DNA of 64,000 nucleotides from Dactylosporangium siamense (GTDB taxonomy: Bacteria > Actinomycetota > Actinomycetes > Mycobacteriales > Micromonosporaceae), in assembly GCF_016862795.1 (NCBI RefSeq), contig NZ_BONQ01000069.1, positions 1 to 64,000 of the forward strand, written 5' to 3'. Each line of letters starts with the position of its first letter. Positions within the stretch are counted from its first letter, which is position 1. Shown piece by piece: positions 17,185 to 25,376 of the stretch. The notes beneath the pieces were generated by a model. That model was not told the DNA's origin. It worked only from the letters and a program-made list of their open reading frames with translations, and made no database searches. The translations under genes were made by a program, and so were the position numbers.

Positions 17185-17829
17185 TTACTCGTCGTCCTCG
17201 TCGGTCGGCTCGCCGAACTGCTCGCGGATCGCCTTGCGCCAGGCCTCGGCGCCGTGCTCGCCGTCCGTGCCGGCAGCCTCGTTGAACTGCATGCCCTCAC
17301 CGGCCTCGACCCGGGTCGCGACGTCGTGGCACCAGCGGGCCTCCGCCTCGGCCCGCACCATGGTCAGCTCGAACTGCCAGCCCACGTGCGCCGGCTTCCC
17401 GGCGGTCCACTCGTCGCCGCTATCGCGATAGGTCGCCACCCAGCTCTCCAGGAGCCGCGCCCGGGCCCGCAGGGCGCCGGCCGCCTCGGAGCGCGACAGC
17501 GAGGGCAGGAACGCGAAGGCGGCGAGGAACGGGTCGACCGGCTCCTGGTACTCCCACCAGTACCGGCGCAGCATCGCCTGATACTCGACCTCGCCCGCCT
17601 TGGTCAGCCGATACCGCGTGCGGGCCGGGCGCCCGTCCACCTGCTCGGTGTCGACGGCCTCGAGCAGGCCCTCCTCGGTCATCCTGCGCAACGCGTGATA
17701 GATCGACCCCGGCTGCACGTTGGCCCAGCTCTCCACGTTCCAGCTGGTCAACTCCTTGCGGATGTCGTAGCCGTGGACGGGCTGCAGGTAGCTGACCAGG
17801 CCCATGATCATCAGACGCGTAGTAGACAC
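17185..17829 (-). CDS. PadR-family transcriptional regulator
   Basis: A 214-residue regulator with an N-terminal PadR winged helix (TTRLMIMGLVSYLQPVHGYDIRKEL ... GSIYHALRRMTEEGLLE, residues 2-75) and a Vir-like C-terminal dimerisation domain. It probably represses the ABC exporter downstream and releases DNA on binding the exported compound. I chose GTG 17829 because TACGAT lies 6 bases before it; an earlier in-frame start at 17895 adds unconserved residues. Its gene ends directly beside the operator of the exporter. Confidence 0.92.
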   Translation of the reverse strand: MSTTRLMIMGLVSYLQPVHGYDIRKELTSWNVESWANVQPGSIYHALRRMTEEGLLEAVDTEQVDGRPARTRYRLTKAGEVEYQAMLRRYWWEYQEPVDPFLAAFAFLPSLSRSEAAGALRARARLLESWVATYRDSGDEWTAGKPAHVGWQFELTMVRAEAEARWCHDVATRVEAGEGMQFNEAAGTDGEHGAEAWRKAIREQFGEPTDEDDE

Positions 17830-17943
17830 GACACTATCGTAATGGTGATTCTTGACTACGGCACTCAGTGACATTGTTGGCAGCGGTACCGGCACACCAG
17901 GTCGCCTAGACTGCGCTGAGGGTTACCCGAGGGAGCGTTCAGC

Positions 17944-19704
17944 GTGCGTAAGGTTCTCATCGCCAACCGGGGCGAGATCGCCGTCCGCGTCATCCGGGCC
18001 TGCCGTGACGCCGGTCTGGCCAGTGTCGCGATCTACGCCGACTCGGACCGCGACGCGCTGCACACCCGCCTCGCGGACGAGGCCTACGCGCTCGGCGGCG
18101 ACACCGCCGCCGCCTCCTACCTGCGCATCGACAAGGTCATCGAGGTCGCCGTGGCGGCCGGTGCCGACGCGGTGCACCCCGGCTACGGGTTCCTCTCCGA
18201 GAACGCCGACTTCGCCCAGGCGGTCATCGACGCCGGGCTGACCTGGATCGGGCCCACCCCGCAGGCGATCCGCGACCTCGGCGACAAGGTGACCGCCCGG
18301 CACATCGCCCAGCGGGCCGGCGCGCCCCTGGTCCCCGGCACCGCCGAGCCCGCCCGCGACGCCGACGAGATCGTCACCTTCGCGCGGGAGCACGGCCTGC
18401 CCGTCGCGATCAAGGCCGCCTTCGGCGGTGGCGGTCGCGGGCTGAAGGTCGCCCGCACCCTCGAGGAGATCCCGGCCCTGTTCGAGTCCGCGACCCGCGA
18501 GGCGGTCGCCGCGTTCGGGCGCGGCGAGTGCTTCGTCGAGCGGTACCTCGACCAGCCCCGCCACGTCGAGGCCCAGGTCCTCGCCGACCAGCACGGCAAC
18601 GTGATCGTCGTCGGCACCCGCGACTGCTCCCTGCAGCGCCGCCACCAGAAGCTGGTCGAGGAGGCGCCCGCGCCGTTCCTCACCGACGCGCAGCGCACCC
18701 AGATCCACGAGTCGGCGAAGGCCATCTGCCGCGAGGCGGGCTACCACGGCGCCGGCACCGTGGAGTATCTGGTCGGCAACGACGGCACCATCTCCTTCCT
18801 CGAGGTCAACACCCGCCTGCAGGTCGAGCACCCGGTCAGCGAGGAGACCGCCGGCATCGACCTGGTCCGCGAGCAGTTCCGCGTCGCCGACGGCGAGAAG
18901 CTCCGCTTCGACACCGACCCCGAGCCGCGCGGGCACTCCATCGAGTTCCGCATCAACGGCGAGGACCCGGGCCGCGGCTTCCTGCCCGCCCCCGGCACCG
19001 TCACCGTCCTGCGGCTGCCGACCGGCCCCGGCGTCCGCGTCGACACCGGCATCGAGTCGGGCAGCGTCATCGGCGGCAACTTCGACTCGCTGCTCGCCAA
19101 GGTCATCATCACCGGCGAGACCCGCGAGCAGGCCATCGAACGCGCCCGCCGGGCCCTCGACGAGATGGTCGTCGACGGCATGGCCACCGCACTGCCCTTC
19201 CACCGGGCCGTCCTGCGCGACGACGCCTTCACCGCCGCGCCGTTCCGGGTGCACACCCGCTGGATCGAGACGGAGTGGGTCAACACGGTCCCGCCGTTCG
19301 CCGCGCCGGCCGGGGACCTGCCCGCGGCGGAGGAGCGCTCGACGGTCGTCGTCGAGGTGGGCGGCAAGCGCCTGGAGGTCTCGCTGCCGGCCGGTTTCGG
19401 TGCCGGACCGGGTTCCGGCCCCGGCGCTTCGGCGGGCCCCGCCGCGCCGCGCCGCCGCTCGGCGGCCAAGAAGCAGGCCGGCACCGCCGGCGGGGACGCG
19501 CTCACCAGCCCCATGCAGGGCACGATCGTGAAGATCGCGGTCGCGGAGGGCGACACCGTCGCCGAGGGCGACCTGATCGTCGTGCTGGAGGCGATGAAGA
19601 TGGAGCAGCCCCTCAACGCCCACAAGGCCGGCGTCGTCACCGACCTGGCCGCCACCGTCGGCGAGGTCGTCTCCGCCGGCGCGGTCATCGCGACCTTGAA
19701 GTAG
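17944..19704 (+). CDS. accA: acyl-CoA carboxylase alpha subunit (biotin carboxylase + BCCP)
   Basis: Carboxylates its own biotin with ATP and bicarbonate and hands CO2 to AccD. The 586-residue protein has the N-terminal biotin carboxylase domain ([17 protein letters not shown] start, ATP-grasp loop [11 protein letters not shown], catalytic [14 protein letters not shown]) and a C-terminal biotinyl domain whose EAMKM motif places the biotinylated Lys at residue 552. An Ala/Pro-rich linker (about 460-510) joins them. GTG 17944 is preceded by GAGGGAG; TAGACT at 17907-17912 is a good -10 box, so this gene has a leader, unlike many neighbours. Corresponds to mycobacterial AccA3. Confidence 0.97.
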   Translation: MRKVLIANRGEIAVRVIRACRDAGLASVAIYADSDRDALHTRLADEAYALGGDTAAASYLRIDKVIEVAVAAGADAVHPGYGFLSENADFAQAVIDAGLTWIGPTPQAIRDLGDKVTARHIAQRAGAPLVPGTAEPARDADEIVTFAREHGLPVAIKAAFGGGGRGLKVARTLEEIPALFESATREAVAAFGRGECFVERYLDQPRHVEAQVLADQHGNVIVVGTRDCSLQRRHQKLVEEAPAPFLTDAQRTQIHESAKAICREAGYHGAGTVEYLVGNDGTISFLEVNTRLQVEHPVSEETAGIDLVREQFRVADGEKLRFDTDPEPRGHSIEFRINGEDPGRGFLPAPGTVTVLRLPTGPGVRVDTGIESGSVIGGNFDSLLAKVIITGETREQAIERARRALDEMVVDGMATALPFHRAVLRDDAFTAAPFRVHTRWIETEWVNTVPPFAAPAGDLPAAEERSTVVVEVGGKRLEVSLPAGFGAGPGSGPGASAGPAAPRRRSAAKKQAGTAGGDALTSPMQGTIVKIAVAEGDTVAEGDLIVVLEAMKMEQPLNAHKAGVVTDLAATVGEVVSAGAVIATLK

Positions 19705-19713
19705 ACCTCTCCG

Positions 19714-19857
19714 TCCACGCGGCCGTTTCCGCCCACGCGGCCGCCCCAGTCCGCGCGGCCGCCCCAGTCCGCGCGGCCGCCCCAGACCGCGTGGCCGCCT
19801 CCGGACGCGTGGCCGTCTCCGGACGCGTGGCCGTCTCCGGACGCGTGGTCACTTCGA
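19714..19857. repeat. 18-bp minisatellite, eight units
   Basis: Eight contiguous 18-base units, beginning at 19714 and ending at 19857, in the convergent space between accA and the YbjQ gene. Units are variants of a core -CGCG-GGCCGCCCCAGTC-; units 3 and 4 are identical, and units 6 and 7 are identical. Eighteen is a multiple of three, so the array stays open in several frames, but none of those frames looks like a gene. Confidence 0.9.
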
Positions 19858-19886
19858 CTTCACGGTCGGTCGCCTGGCCGGATCGG

Positions 19887-20249
19887 TCATCTCGCTCCCG
19901 CGGTCGACCGCTCCGCCGCGTGGGCGCCCGAGCTGGCATGCAGCGGGACGGCGACGACGGCCGTGCCGTAGGCGCACATCTCCGCCCAGGTGTTCGTGAA
20001 GTCCCGATGGTCGAACCGCATCCCGACCACGGCGTTCGCGCCGCGCTGCTCGGCGACGTGGATCATCTGCCCGACCGCCTTCGCCCTGGTCTGCACCAGG
20101 AACTGCGACATGTCCAGCCCCGGCCCACCCTCGGTGGACCGCAACCCGGCCGCGAACGGGTTCCGCGACGTCGCACACACGCCCAGCACCTCACCGAGCA
20201 CGGTGGTGATCTCGTACCCCGGTAAGCCCTCAGTCGTTACAACCAGCAC
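19887..20249 (-). CDS. YbjQ / UPF0145 family protein
   Basis: A 120-residue protein of the YbjQ (heavy-metal-binding-like, DUF74) family, a pentameric beta-alpha fold of unknown biochemical role. Typical features are the start VVTTEGLPGYEI, the central SQFLVQTRAKAVGQMIHVAEQ helix and GANAVVGMRFDHRD. GTG 20249 lies 6 bases after TACGAT on this strand, so the mRNA is likely leaderless. Confidence 0.88.
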   Translation of the reverse strand: MLVVTTEGLPGYEITTVLGEVLGVCATSRNPFAAGLRSTEGGPGLDMSQFLVQTRAKAVGQMIHVAEQRGANAVVGMRFDHRDFTNTWAEMCAYGTAVVAVPLHASSGAHAAERSTAGAR

Positions 20250-20346
20250 AAATGAATCGTATGCACATATGTACGGTTTAGGGAGGATCTACCGGGAACC
20301 ACCCCGCCGCTCCCCTGCCTCGAGGACCATGCAGCCGTATGCAGGG

Positions 20347-21306
20347 TCAGCCCCGCCCCGGGGTGGCGGCCGGGTTGACGGTGATGCCGGCGGCGAAGCG
20401 GATCAGGTCCGGCTCCGGCAGCGGCACCCGCACCGCGGACTGCACCACGAGCAGCCGCCCGTCGCCCAAGTCGACCTGCAGGGCGGTCCAGCCGTCCGCC
20501 GAGCTGGTCACCGTGCCGGGATGGCCGGCGACGTCGACCTGGCGGCCCGGGGCCTGTTCGCCGGTCACGCCCAGCATGACGGTGATCTTGCCGACGAAGG
20601 ACTGGTCGAAGGGGACGTCGGCGGGGCAGAAGGTGACGGCGGAGGTGTTGATGTTGTCGATGGTGTAGCCGGCGGGGACGACGGTGAACGTGAAGGGCGC
20701 CGGGGTGGTCACCGGCACGGGCATGAGGCTCTTCGCGGTGCCGGCCAGGTGGTCCACCGGCACCGGAGGGTAGGCCCGCAGCTCGAACCACTGCTCCGCG
20801 CTCTCCTGCCACACCAGCGAGACCCCGTCGTCCGGCAGGACGGCGGCGAGACCGGGGCGGCCACGGACAGCGGCAGGGGTGGCGGTGGCCGGCATCGCCG
20901 GGCGGGTCGGGCTCATGGTCAGGGTGGCGGTGGCGTCGGTGCCCGGCAGCGACCAGCTCAGCGTCGGCAGCCCCGCGGCCAGCCGCACCTCAGCCGCCCC
21001 GGAACCAGCCTCGGAACCGGCCTCGGAGCCGGAGGGCGGGCTGAGCGGGAACGTGACGGTCGCGGACGCGTCCGGCGTGGTCAGCGCCGACGGCGCGGCG
21101 ACCGTGACCGGGGCGGCGGCGAGCCGCAGCGGCAGGGCCGCGAGGGCGCCGGCGAGCACGGTGACGACCGCGGCGACCAGGAGGCGGGTGCGGCGGGTGC
21201 GGCGGCGGCTCTCGGTGCGGACCGCGGCGAGCAGGGTCGCGCCGGCCGGGGCGTCGGTGGCGTGGCGCTGCAGCAGGTCGCGGACGCGGTGTTCGACGTC
21301 GCTCAT
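20347..21306 (-). CDS. membrane-anchored partner of the ECF sigma factor (putative anti-sigma)
   Basis: A 319-residue protein. A short cytoplasmic part (residues 1-35, HRVRDLLQRHATDAPAGATLLAAVR) precedes one membrane helix (LLVAAVVTVLAGALAALPLRL, about 40-62), followed by an extracytoplasmic domain of about 250 residues. Its ATG overlaps the sigma-factor stop (ATGA, 21303-21306), which implies translational coupling. The position and topology fit the transmembrane partner of SigE-type ECF factors in actinobacteria; no zinc anti-sigma motif is visible, so anti-sigma function is inference. Confidence 0.72.
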   Translation of the reverse strand: MSDVEHRVRDLLQRHATDAPAGATLLAAVRTESRRRTRRTRLLVAAVVTVLAGALAALPLRLAAAPVTVAAPSALTTPDASATVTFPLSPPSGSEAGSEAGSGAAEVRLAAGLPTLSWSLPGTDATATLTMSPTRPAMPATATPAAVRGRPGLAAVLPDDGVSLVWQESAEQWFELRAYPPVPVDHLAGTAKSLMPVPVTTPAPFTFTVVPAGYTIDNINTSAVTFCPADVPFDQSFVGKITVMLGVTGEQAPGRQVDVAGHPGTVTSSADGWTALQVDLGDGRLLVVQSAVRVPLPEPDLIRFAAGITVNPAATPGRG

Positions 21307-21818
21307 GACGTGTCCCCACGGAACGGAAGCGGATGCGAGAAGGCGGGGGTCAGCACGGACCGGAGCCGGTGCAGTGCGTGGAACGCGTGGACCCGGACGG
21401 TCGCCGGGGCGCAGCCGAGCAGCCTGGCGATCTCGGCGTCGGGAAGGTCCTCGTAGTAGCGCAGGACGACGACGGCGCGCTGGGAGCGGGGCAGGGCGCG
21501 CAGCGCGGTCCACATCTCGTCGGCGTCGACGACCCGCTCGGCCAGGTCGGCCAGGTCGGCCGGACCGTCGGGCGGTGAAGCGATCGGCCGTTCGGTGCTC
21601 GCCCGGCGGCGGCGCCACGACAGGTACTGCCGCAGGATCGCCCGGCGGACGTACGGCTCGGGGCCGTCCTCGCCGACGATCGCGTGCCAGCGGCGGTGGA
21701 CCCGCACCAGCGCCTCCTGGGTCAGGTCCTCGGCGAGGTGGCGGTCGCCGGTCAGCAGGTACGCGAACCGCAGCAACGCCGCGCTGCGCCCCGTCACGAA
21801 GTCGTCGAAGTCCCGCAC
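21303..21818 (-). CDS. SigE-family ECF RNA polymerase sigma factor
   Basis: A 171-residue ECF sigma factor. Region 2 is seen in LLRFAYLLTGDRHLAEDLTQEALVRVHRRW (residues about 15-45) and region 4 in LPRSQRAVVVLRYYEDLPDAEIARLLGCAPATVRVHAFHALHRLR (about 113-157). GTG 21818 has GGTGAGGGG about 6 bases upstream; an earlier GTG at 21833 lies within a stronger AGGAGGTG and is less likely. The downstream gene overlaps by four bases. Its regulon is unknown. Confidence 0.92.
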   Translation of the reverse strand: MRDFDDFVTGRSAALLRFAYLLTGDRHLAEDLTQEALVRVHRRWHAIVGEDGPEPYVRRAILRQYLSWRRRRASTERPIASPPDGPADLADLAERVVDADEMWTALRALPRSQRAVVVLRYYEDLPDAEIARLLGCAPATVRVHAFHALHRLRSVLTPAFSHPLPFRGDTS

Positions 21819-21863
21819 CCAGCACCCCCTCACCTCCTAGACGGCGCCGGAGGGTCCGGGCGT

Positions 21864-22616
21864 TTATGGCGATTCCTCGGGAGTCGGGTCGTTGTACTGG
21901 CCGGAGCGCCCGGCATATGACCTCCCGTCGACGATCGGCCACGGGTTGGCCACGCAGCCGTGCAGGCCGAGGGTCTGCTGCTGCATGACGGGCGCCGGGC
22001 GGCCGGGGCCCGGGCACAGCTCGTGTCCGCGGCCGAGGCGGTGGCCGGTCTCGTGGTTGACCACGTATTGCCGGTAGGCCGTGAGGTCGGCGCCGTAGCC
22101 GGGGATGCCGCGCACCCAGCGCGCCACGTTGACGACGACCGTGTTGCCGTTCCTGCACGAGGTGTACCGGTCGTAGCCGTTGCCGCACAGCACGTCGCGG
22201 GTCGCCGGGGTGGCGAGGTAGATGGTGTAGTCGAACCGTTCGCCGGTGCCGGCCCGGCGCAGCCGCCAGTTGCCCGTGCCCGGCCAGCTGCGCGGGTCGG
22301 CGTAGATCAGCTCGACGGCGTCGCCGAACGTGGCCGCGTCGACACCGGTGATGCCGCGCTCCACGCCGACCCGGTAGGTCAGCAGCGTGCCCCTGCTCCC
22401 GACGACCGGGCCGCCGGCCTGGGCGAAGTCGAACGCGCCGCCGCCCTCCACCGGATACCGGATGACCGGCACGTCCACCGTCGCCGGCCCCCTGGTGGGA
22501 GGGGCGGCCGACGACGGCGCCGCCGGGGAGGCCGGGGCCGCGGGGGCCGAGAACGACGGCGTGGACGAGCAGCCGGCCACGAAAGCGAGCATCACGACGA
22601 TCCGGAAGATCCGCAC
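21864..22616 (-). CDS. DUF3152 lipoprotein, metzincin-like zinc protease
   Basis: A 250-residue exported lipoprotein: signal peptide with lipobox LAFVAGC (Cys at about residue 16), a Pro/Ala/Ser linker, then a DUF3152 domain. It contains the full metalloprotease motif HExxHxxGxxH as HETGHRLGRGH (near residue 190), so a zinc-dependent peptidase is plausible, although activity of DUF3152 proteins has not, to my knowledge, been shown. It lies 33 bases after the ThrRS gene and 45 before the sigma factor, all on one strand, and may be co-transcribed. Confidence 0.85.
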   Translation of the reverse strand: MRIFRIVVMLAFVAGCSSTPSFSAPAAPASPAAPSSAAPPTRGPATVDVPVIRYPVEGGGAFDFAQAGGPVVGSRGTLLTYRVGVERGITGVDAATFGDAVELIYADPRSWPGTGNWRLRRAGTGERFDYTIYLATPATRDVLCGNGYDRYTSCRNGNTVVVNVARWVRGIPGYGADLTAYRQYVVNHETGHRLGRGHELCPGPGRPAPVMQQQTLGLHGCVANPWPIVDGRSYAGRSGQYNDPTPEESP

Positions 22617-22649
22617 ACCTGGACTGACGCACCGGCCGCACCGACCTGT

Positions 22650-23846
22650 TTATGGGGCCGAGCACACCTCCGACAGCGCGGCGATCGCCGAGCCGATCGG
22701 CAGCACCCCCGACAGCGCGCCCGGGTCCCGTGGGCGCAGCGACACCGCGCCGTCCGCGGCCTCCCGCTCCCCCACGACCGCGACGAACGGCACCTTCCGC
22801 GCCGCGGCCTGCCGGATCCGGGCGCCGAGGCTGCCCGCGTGCCACTCCTCGACGCGCAGGTCGGCGGCGCGGCAGGCGCGCAGGAACTCGCCGCCCGCGC
22901 AGGCGTCGGAGACGGGGAGCACGGCCACCTGCAGCGGCGCGTACCAGGCCGGGAACGCCCCGTCGTGCACCTCGATCAGGTGCGCGAAGAGCCGCTCCAG
23001 GCTGCCGGCGGCGCTGCGGTGCACCATGACCGGGCGGCGCCGCGCGCCGTCGGCGTCCACATAGGACAGGTCGAACCTGGCCGGCTGGAAGTAGTCGACC
23101 TGCACGGTGGCCAGGGTGCTCTCCCGGCCGGCGTGGTCCAGCAGCTGCACGTCGACCTTCGGGCCGTAGAACGCCGCCTCACCGGCGGCCTCCACATAGG
23201 ACACGCCGGCGTCGGCCAGGGCGTCGCGCAGCACCGACGACGCCTTGTCCCACATGGCCGGGTCGTCGACGTACTTGCCGCCGTCACCGCGCAGCGACAG
23301 GCGGAACGACGACGGCTGGAAGCCCAGCGCCTCGTGCGCCACCCGCATGAGCCGCAGCGACTCCACGACCTCGGCGTGCACCTGTTCCTCGGTGCAGAAG
23401 ATGTGCCCGTCGTTGAGGGAGATCGCGCGGACCCGGGACAGCCCGCCGAGGACGCCGGAGCGTTCGGCGCGGTACTGACCACCGATCTCACCGATGCGCA
23501 GCGGCAGCTCGCGGTACGAGCGGCCGCGCGCGTTGAACACCGCGGCGTGGTGCGGGCAGAGGCTCGGGCGCAGCACGAACGCGTCGTGCTCGCTCAACGC
23601 CATCGGCGGGAACATGTCGTCGGCGAAGTGTGGCAGGTGCCCGGATCTGACGTACATCTCCTGTTTGGCCAGGGGCGGCGAGTAGACGTGCTGGTAGCCG
23701 TTGCGGCGTTCGAGGGCATGGATGTAGTCCTCGACGGCGCGGCGGGCGGCGGCGCCGGCCGGCAGCCACAGCGGCAGCCCGGCGCCGACGAGCGGGTCGG
23801 AGTGGAAGAGCTCGAGGTCGCGGCCGAGTTTGCGGTGATCCTGCAT
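22650..23846 (-). CDS. editing-less threonyl-tRNA synthetase
   Basis: A 398-residue class II synthetase that begins at the catalytic-domain boundary (MQDHRKLGRDLELFH, equivalent to RDHRKIG of E. coli ThrRS) and lacks the TGS and N2 editing domains of the 640-residue standard enzyme. The zinc/threonine ligands are retained: Cys in RPSLCPHH, His in NDGHIFC and His in VMVHRS. Motif 2 (LSRVRAISLNDG), motif 3 (GSLERLF) and the anticodon-binding domain (from about residue 300) are complete. ATG 23846 has AGGGAG 8 bases upstream. The gene is preceded by a threonine attenuator (23889-23990). Probably a second, regulated or resistance-type ThrRS, without Ser-tRNA editing of its own. Confidence 0.93.
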   Translation of the reverse strand: MQDHRKLGRDLELFHSDPLVGAGLPLWLPAGAAARRAVEDYIHALERRNGYQHVYSPPLAKQEMYVRSGHLPHFADDMFPPMALSEHDAFVLRPSLCPHHAAVFNARGRSYRELPLRIGEIGGQYRAERSGVLGGLSRVRAISLNDGHIFCTEEQVHAEVVESLRLMRVAHEALGFQPSSFRLSLRGDGGKYVDDPAMWDKASSVLRDALADAGVSYVEAAGEAAFYGPKVDVQLLDHAGRESTLATVQVDYFQPARFDLSYVDADGARRRPVMVHRSAAGSLERLFAHLIEVHDGAFPAWYAPLQVAVLPVSDACAGGEFLRACRAADLRVEEWHAGSLGARIRQAAARKVPFVAVVGEREAADGAVSLRPRDPGALSGVLPIGSAIAALSEVCSAP

Positions 23847-23888
23847 GTCGATGACTCCCTTGGCAGACCAAGGGGCGCCGCGCGCACG

Positions 23889-23920
23889 AAAAAGCTCCGG
23901 AGCGCGACGCCCCGGAGCTT
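23889..23920 (-). terminator. Rho-independent attenuator terminator of the ThrRS gene
   Basis: On the minus strand a perfect 9-bp stem (23920-23912 with 23900-23892), 11-base loop, runs directly into five U (23893-23889). It ends 42 bases before the ThrRS start codon. The 5' arm includes CCGGGG (23915-23910), which is complementary to CCCCGG (23951-23946) at the end of the leader-peptide hairpin, giving an alternative antiterminator. Confidence 0.85.
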
Positions 23921-23936
23921 GGCTGAACAGTGAGTG

Positions 23937-23990
23937 TCAGCGCCGCCGGGGAAGGCCCGGCGTCGTCGTGAACAGTGCGCTGCGACTCAT
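23937..23990 (-). CDS. threonine-rich attenuation leader peptide
   Basis: A 17-codon open frame, MSRSALFTTTPGLPRRR then TGA, with three consecutive ACG Thr codons at positions 8-10 (23969-23961). The coding sequence just after them folds as GCCGGG (23961-23956) with CCCGGC (23950-23945), loop 5. A ribosome stalled at the Thr codons would mask the first arm, free CCCCGG to pair with the terminator's 5' arm and let transcription continue into the ThrRS gene. ATG 23990 lies 7 bases after TATTGT, so the leader peptide is translated from a leaderless transcript, as in other actinobacterial amino-acid attenuators. Confidence 0.82.
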   Translation of the reverse strand: MSRSALFTTTPGLPRRR

Positions 23991-23997
23991 ACGGGCA

Positions 23998-24003
23998 ACA
24001 ATA
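23998..24003 (-). promoter_or_regulatory. -10 box of the thr attenuator transcript
   Basis: TATTGT read on the minus strand, 7 bases upstream of the leader-peptide ATG, predicts transcription starting at or next to the A of the start codon. No clear -35 is seen in the GC-rich sequence upstream. Confidence 0.6.
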
Positions 24004-24042
24004 GCTCGCCGTCGCGGTGGCAGGAACAGGTATAAACGTGCG

Positions 24043-24858
24043 GTGCCTGAAGGTCACACCATCCACCGCCTCGCCGCGCGCCACCGGGCCCTGTTCGCCG
24101 GCCGGCCCGTGGCGGTCAGCAGCCCGCAGGGCCGTTTCGCCGACGGCGCCCGGCGCGTCGACGGGCGGACGCTGATCGACACCTCCGCCCACGGCAAGCA
24201 CCTGCTGCACCGGTACGAGGGCGACATCACGCTGCACGTCCACCTCGGGCTCTACGGCAAGTTCACCGACGGCGACGCGGACCCACCGCCGGCGGTCGGG
24301 GAGGTCCGGCTGCGGATGGCCAACGGCGCGCACTGGCTCGACCTGCGCGGCCCGACGGCGTGCGAGCTGCTGGACCCGCCGCAGGTCGAGGCGCTGCACG
24401 CCCGGCTCGGCCCGGACCCCCTGGCCGAGGAGGACGACGGCGGGGTGCAGGCGTTCGCGGCGATCAAGAAGTCGGACCGGCCGCTCATGGCGCTGCTGAT
24501 GGACCAGTCGATCGTGTCCGGCGCCGGGCTCATCTACGTGACGGAGGCGCTGTTCCGGGCCGGGCTGCGCCCCACGGTCACCGGCCGGCGGCTGACCCGC
24601 CGGCGGTGGGACACGATCTGGCACGACCTGCGGACGCTGATGCGCGCCGGGGTCGAAGACGGCCGGATCGACACCGTCCACAGTGTCCACCTGCCCGAGG
24701 CGATGGGCCGCGCCCCACGCGTCGACCGGCACGGCGGCGAGGTGTACGTGTACCGCCGGACGAATCAGCCCTGCCTGGTCTGCGGCACGCTGGTGCAGAC
24801 GGCGGAGCTCAACGCCCGCAACGCGTACTGGTGCCGGGTCTGCCAGAGGAGCCGCTGA
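24043..24858 (+). CDS. Nei2-type DNA glycosylase / AP lyase
   Basis: A 271-residue Fpg/Nei-family enzyme for base-excision repair of oxidised bases. It starts PEGHTIHRLA, with catalytic Pro2 and Glu3, as in mycobacterial Nei2 (Rv2464c). The Lys of beta strand (GKHLLHRY, near residue 52) is present, and the C-terminal zinc finger has CLVCG...WCRVC (about 244-265). In the helix-two-turn-helix the usual GNxYxxE is GLIYVTE (about residue 162), so the conserved DNA-contacting Asn is replaced by Leu. GTG 24043 is 6 bases after TATAAA. It overlaps the following gene by one base (TGATG). Confidence 0.9.
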   Translation: MPEGHTIHRLAARHRALFAGRPVAVSSPQGRFADGARRVDGRTLIDTSAHGKHLLHRYEGDITLHVHLGLYGKFTDGDADPPPAVGEVRLRMANGAHWLDLRGPTACELLDPPQVEALHARLGPDPLAEEDDGGVQAFAAIKKSDRPLMALLMDQSIVSGAGLIYVTEALFRAGLRPTVTGRRLTRRRWDTIWHDLRTLMRAGVEDGRIDTVHSVHLPEAMGRAPRVDRHGGEVYVYRRTNQPCLVCGTLVQTAELNARNAYWCRVCQRSR

Positions 24859-25373
24859 TGGTCGCCGCCCTGGAGATGCACCTCGACGAGCGCGCCACCC
24901 GCCGAATCCGGGTGCTGTGGGACCTCCTCGAGGAGCTCGGCGTGCAGACCCTGCGCACGCCGCACGACGGCAAGCACCGGCCGCACGTGTCGCTGATCGG
25001 CGCCCGCGCCCTCGACCCGGACGCCGTCGAGGCGGCCCTGAAACCGGTGCGGGTCGCCACCCCGCTGCGGCTCAACTTCCAGTTCGCCGGCGTGTTCATC
25101 GGCCGGGTCGTGTTCCTGGGGCTGGCGCCGACCCCGGACCTGATGCGCCACCAGGCCGACGTGTGGCGGCACCTCACCGGTGCCGGCATCGAGAGCCTGC
25201 CCCTGTACGACCCCGGCGAGTGGGTCCCGCACTGCACCGTCTCGATGCGGGTGCCGCGCCCGATCCTCACCGAGGCGCTGCGCCGCTGCCTGGAGGTCCT
25301 GCCGATCGAGGCGACCGTGACCCGTGCCGCGGTCGTCGACTACGCCCGCGACATCTACCGGGAGCTGCCCTGA
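24858..25373 (+). CDS. 2'-5' RNA ligase / cyclic phosphodiesterase superfamily protein
   Basis: A 171-residue 2H phosphoesterase-like protein. The two HxS/T motifs are PHVSLIG (near residue 44) and PHCTVSM (near residue 125), at the spacing usual for LigT/CPDase-like enzymes. Such enzymes act on 2',3'-cyclic phosphates or 2'-5' linkages; the substrate is unknown here. Its ATG shares one base with the TGA of the nei2 gene, so the two are translationally coupled. Confidence 0.82.
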   Translation: MVAALEMHLDERATRRIRVLWDLLEELGVQTLRTPHDGKHRPHVSLIGARALDPDAVEAALKPVRVATPLRLNFQFAGVFIGRVVFLGLAPTPDLMRHQADVWRHLTGAGIESLPLYDPGEWVPHCTVSMRVPRPILTEALRRCLEVLPIEATVTRAAVVDYARDIYRELP

Positions 25374-25376
25374 GGT

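Noticed and set aside
19685-19939. 84-codon minus-strand frame with hexapeptide repeats
   Set aside because: Open only because the 18-bp unit is a multiple of three; no ribosome site and overlaps the accA end.
23847-24003. T-box riboswitch before ThrRS
   Set aside because: No specifier stem or TGGN bulge seen; the leader instead has a start codon, Thr run, stop and 1:2:3:4 arms of ribosome-mediated attenuation.
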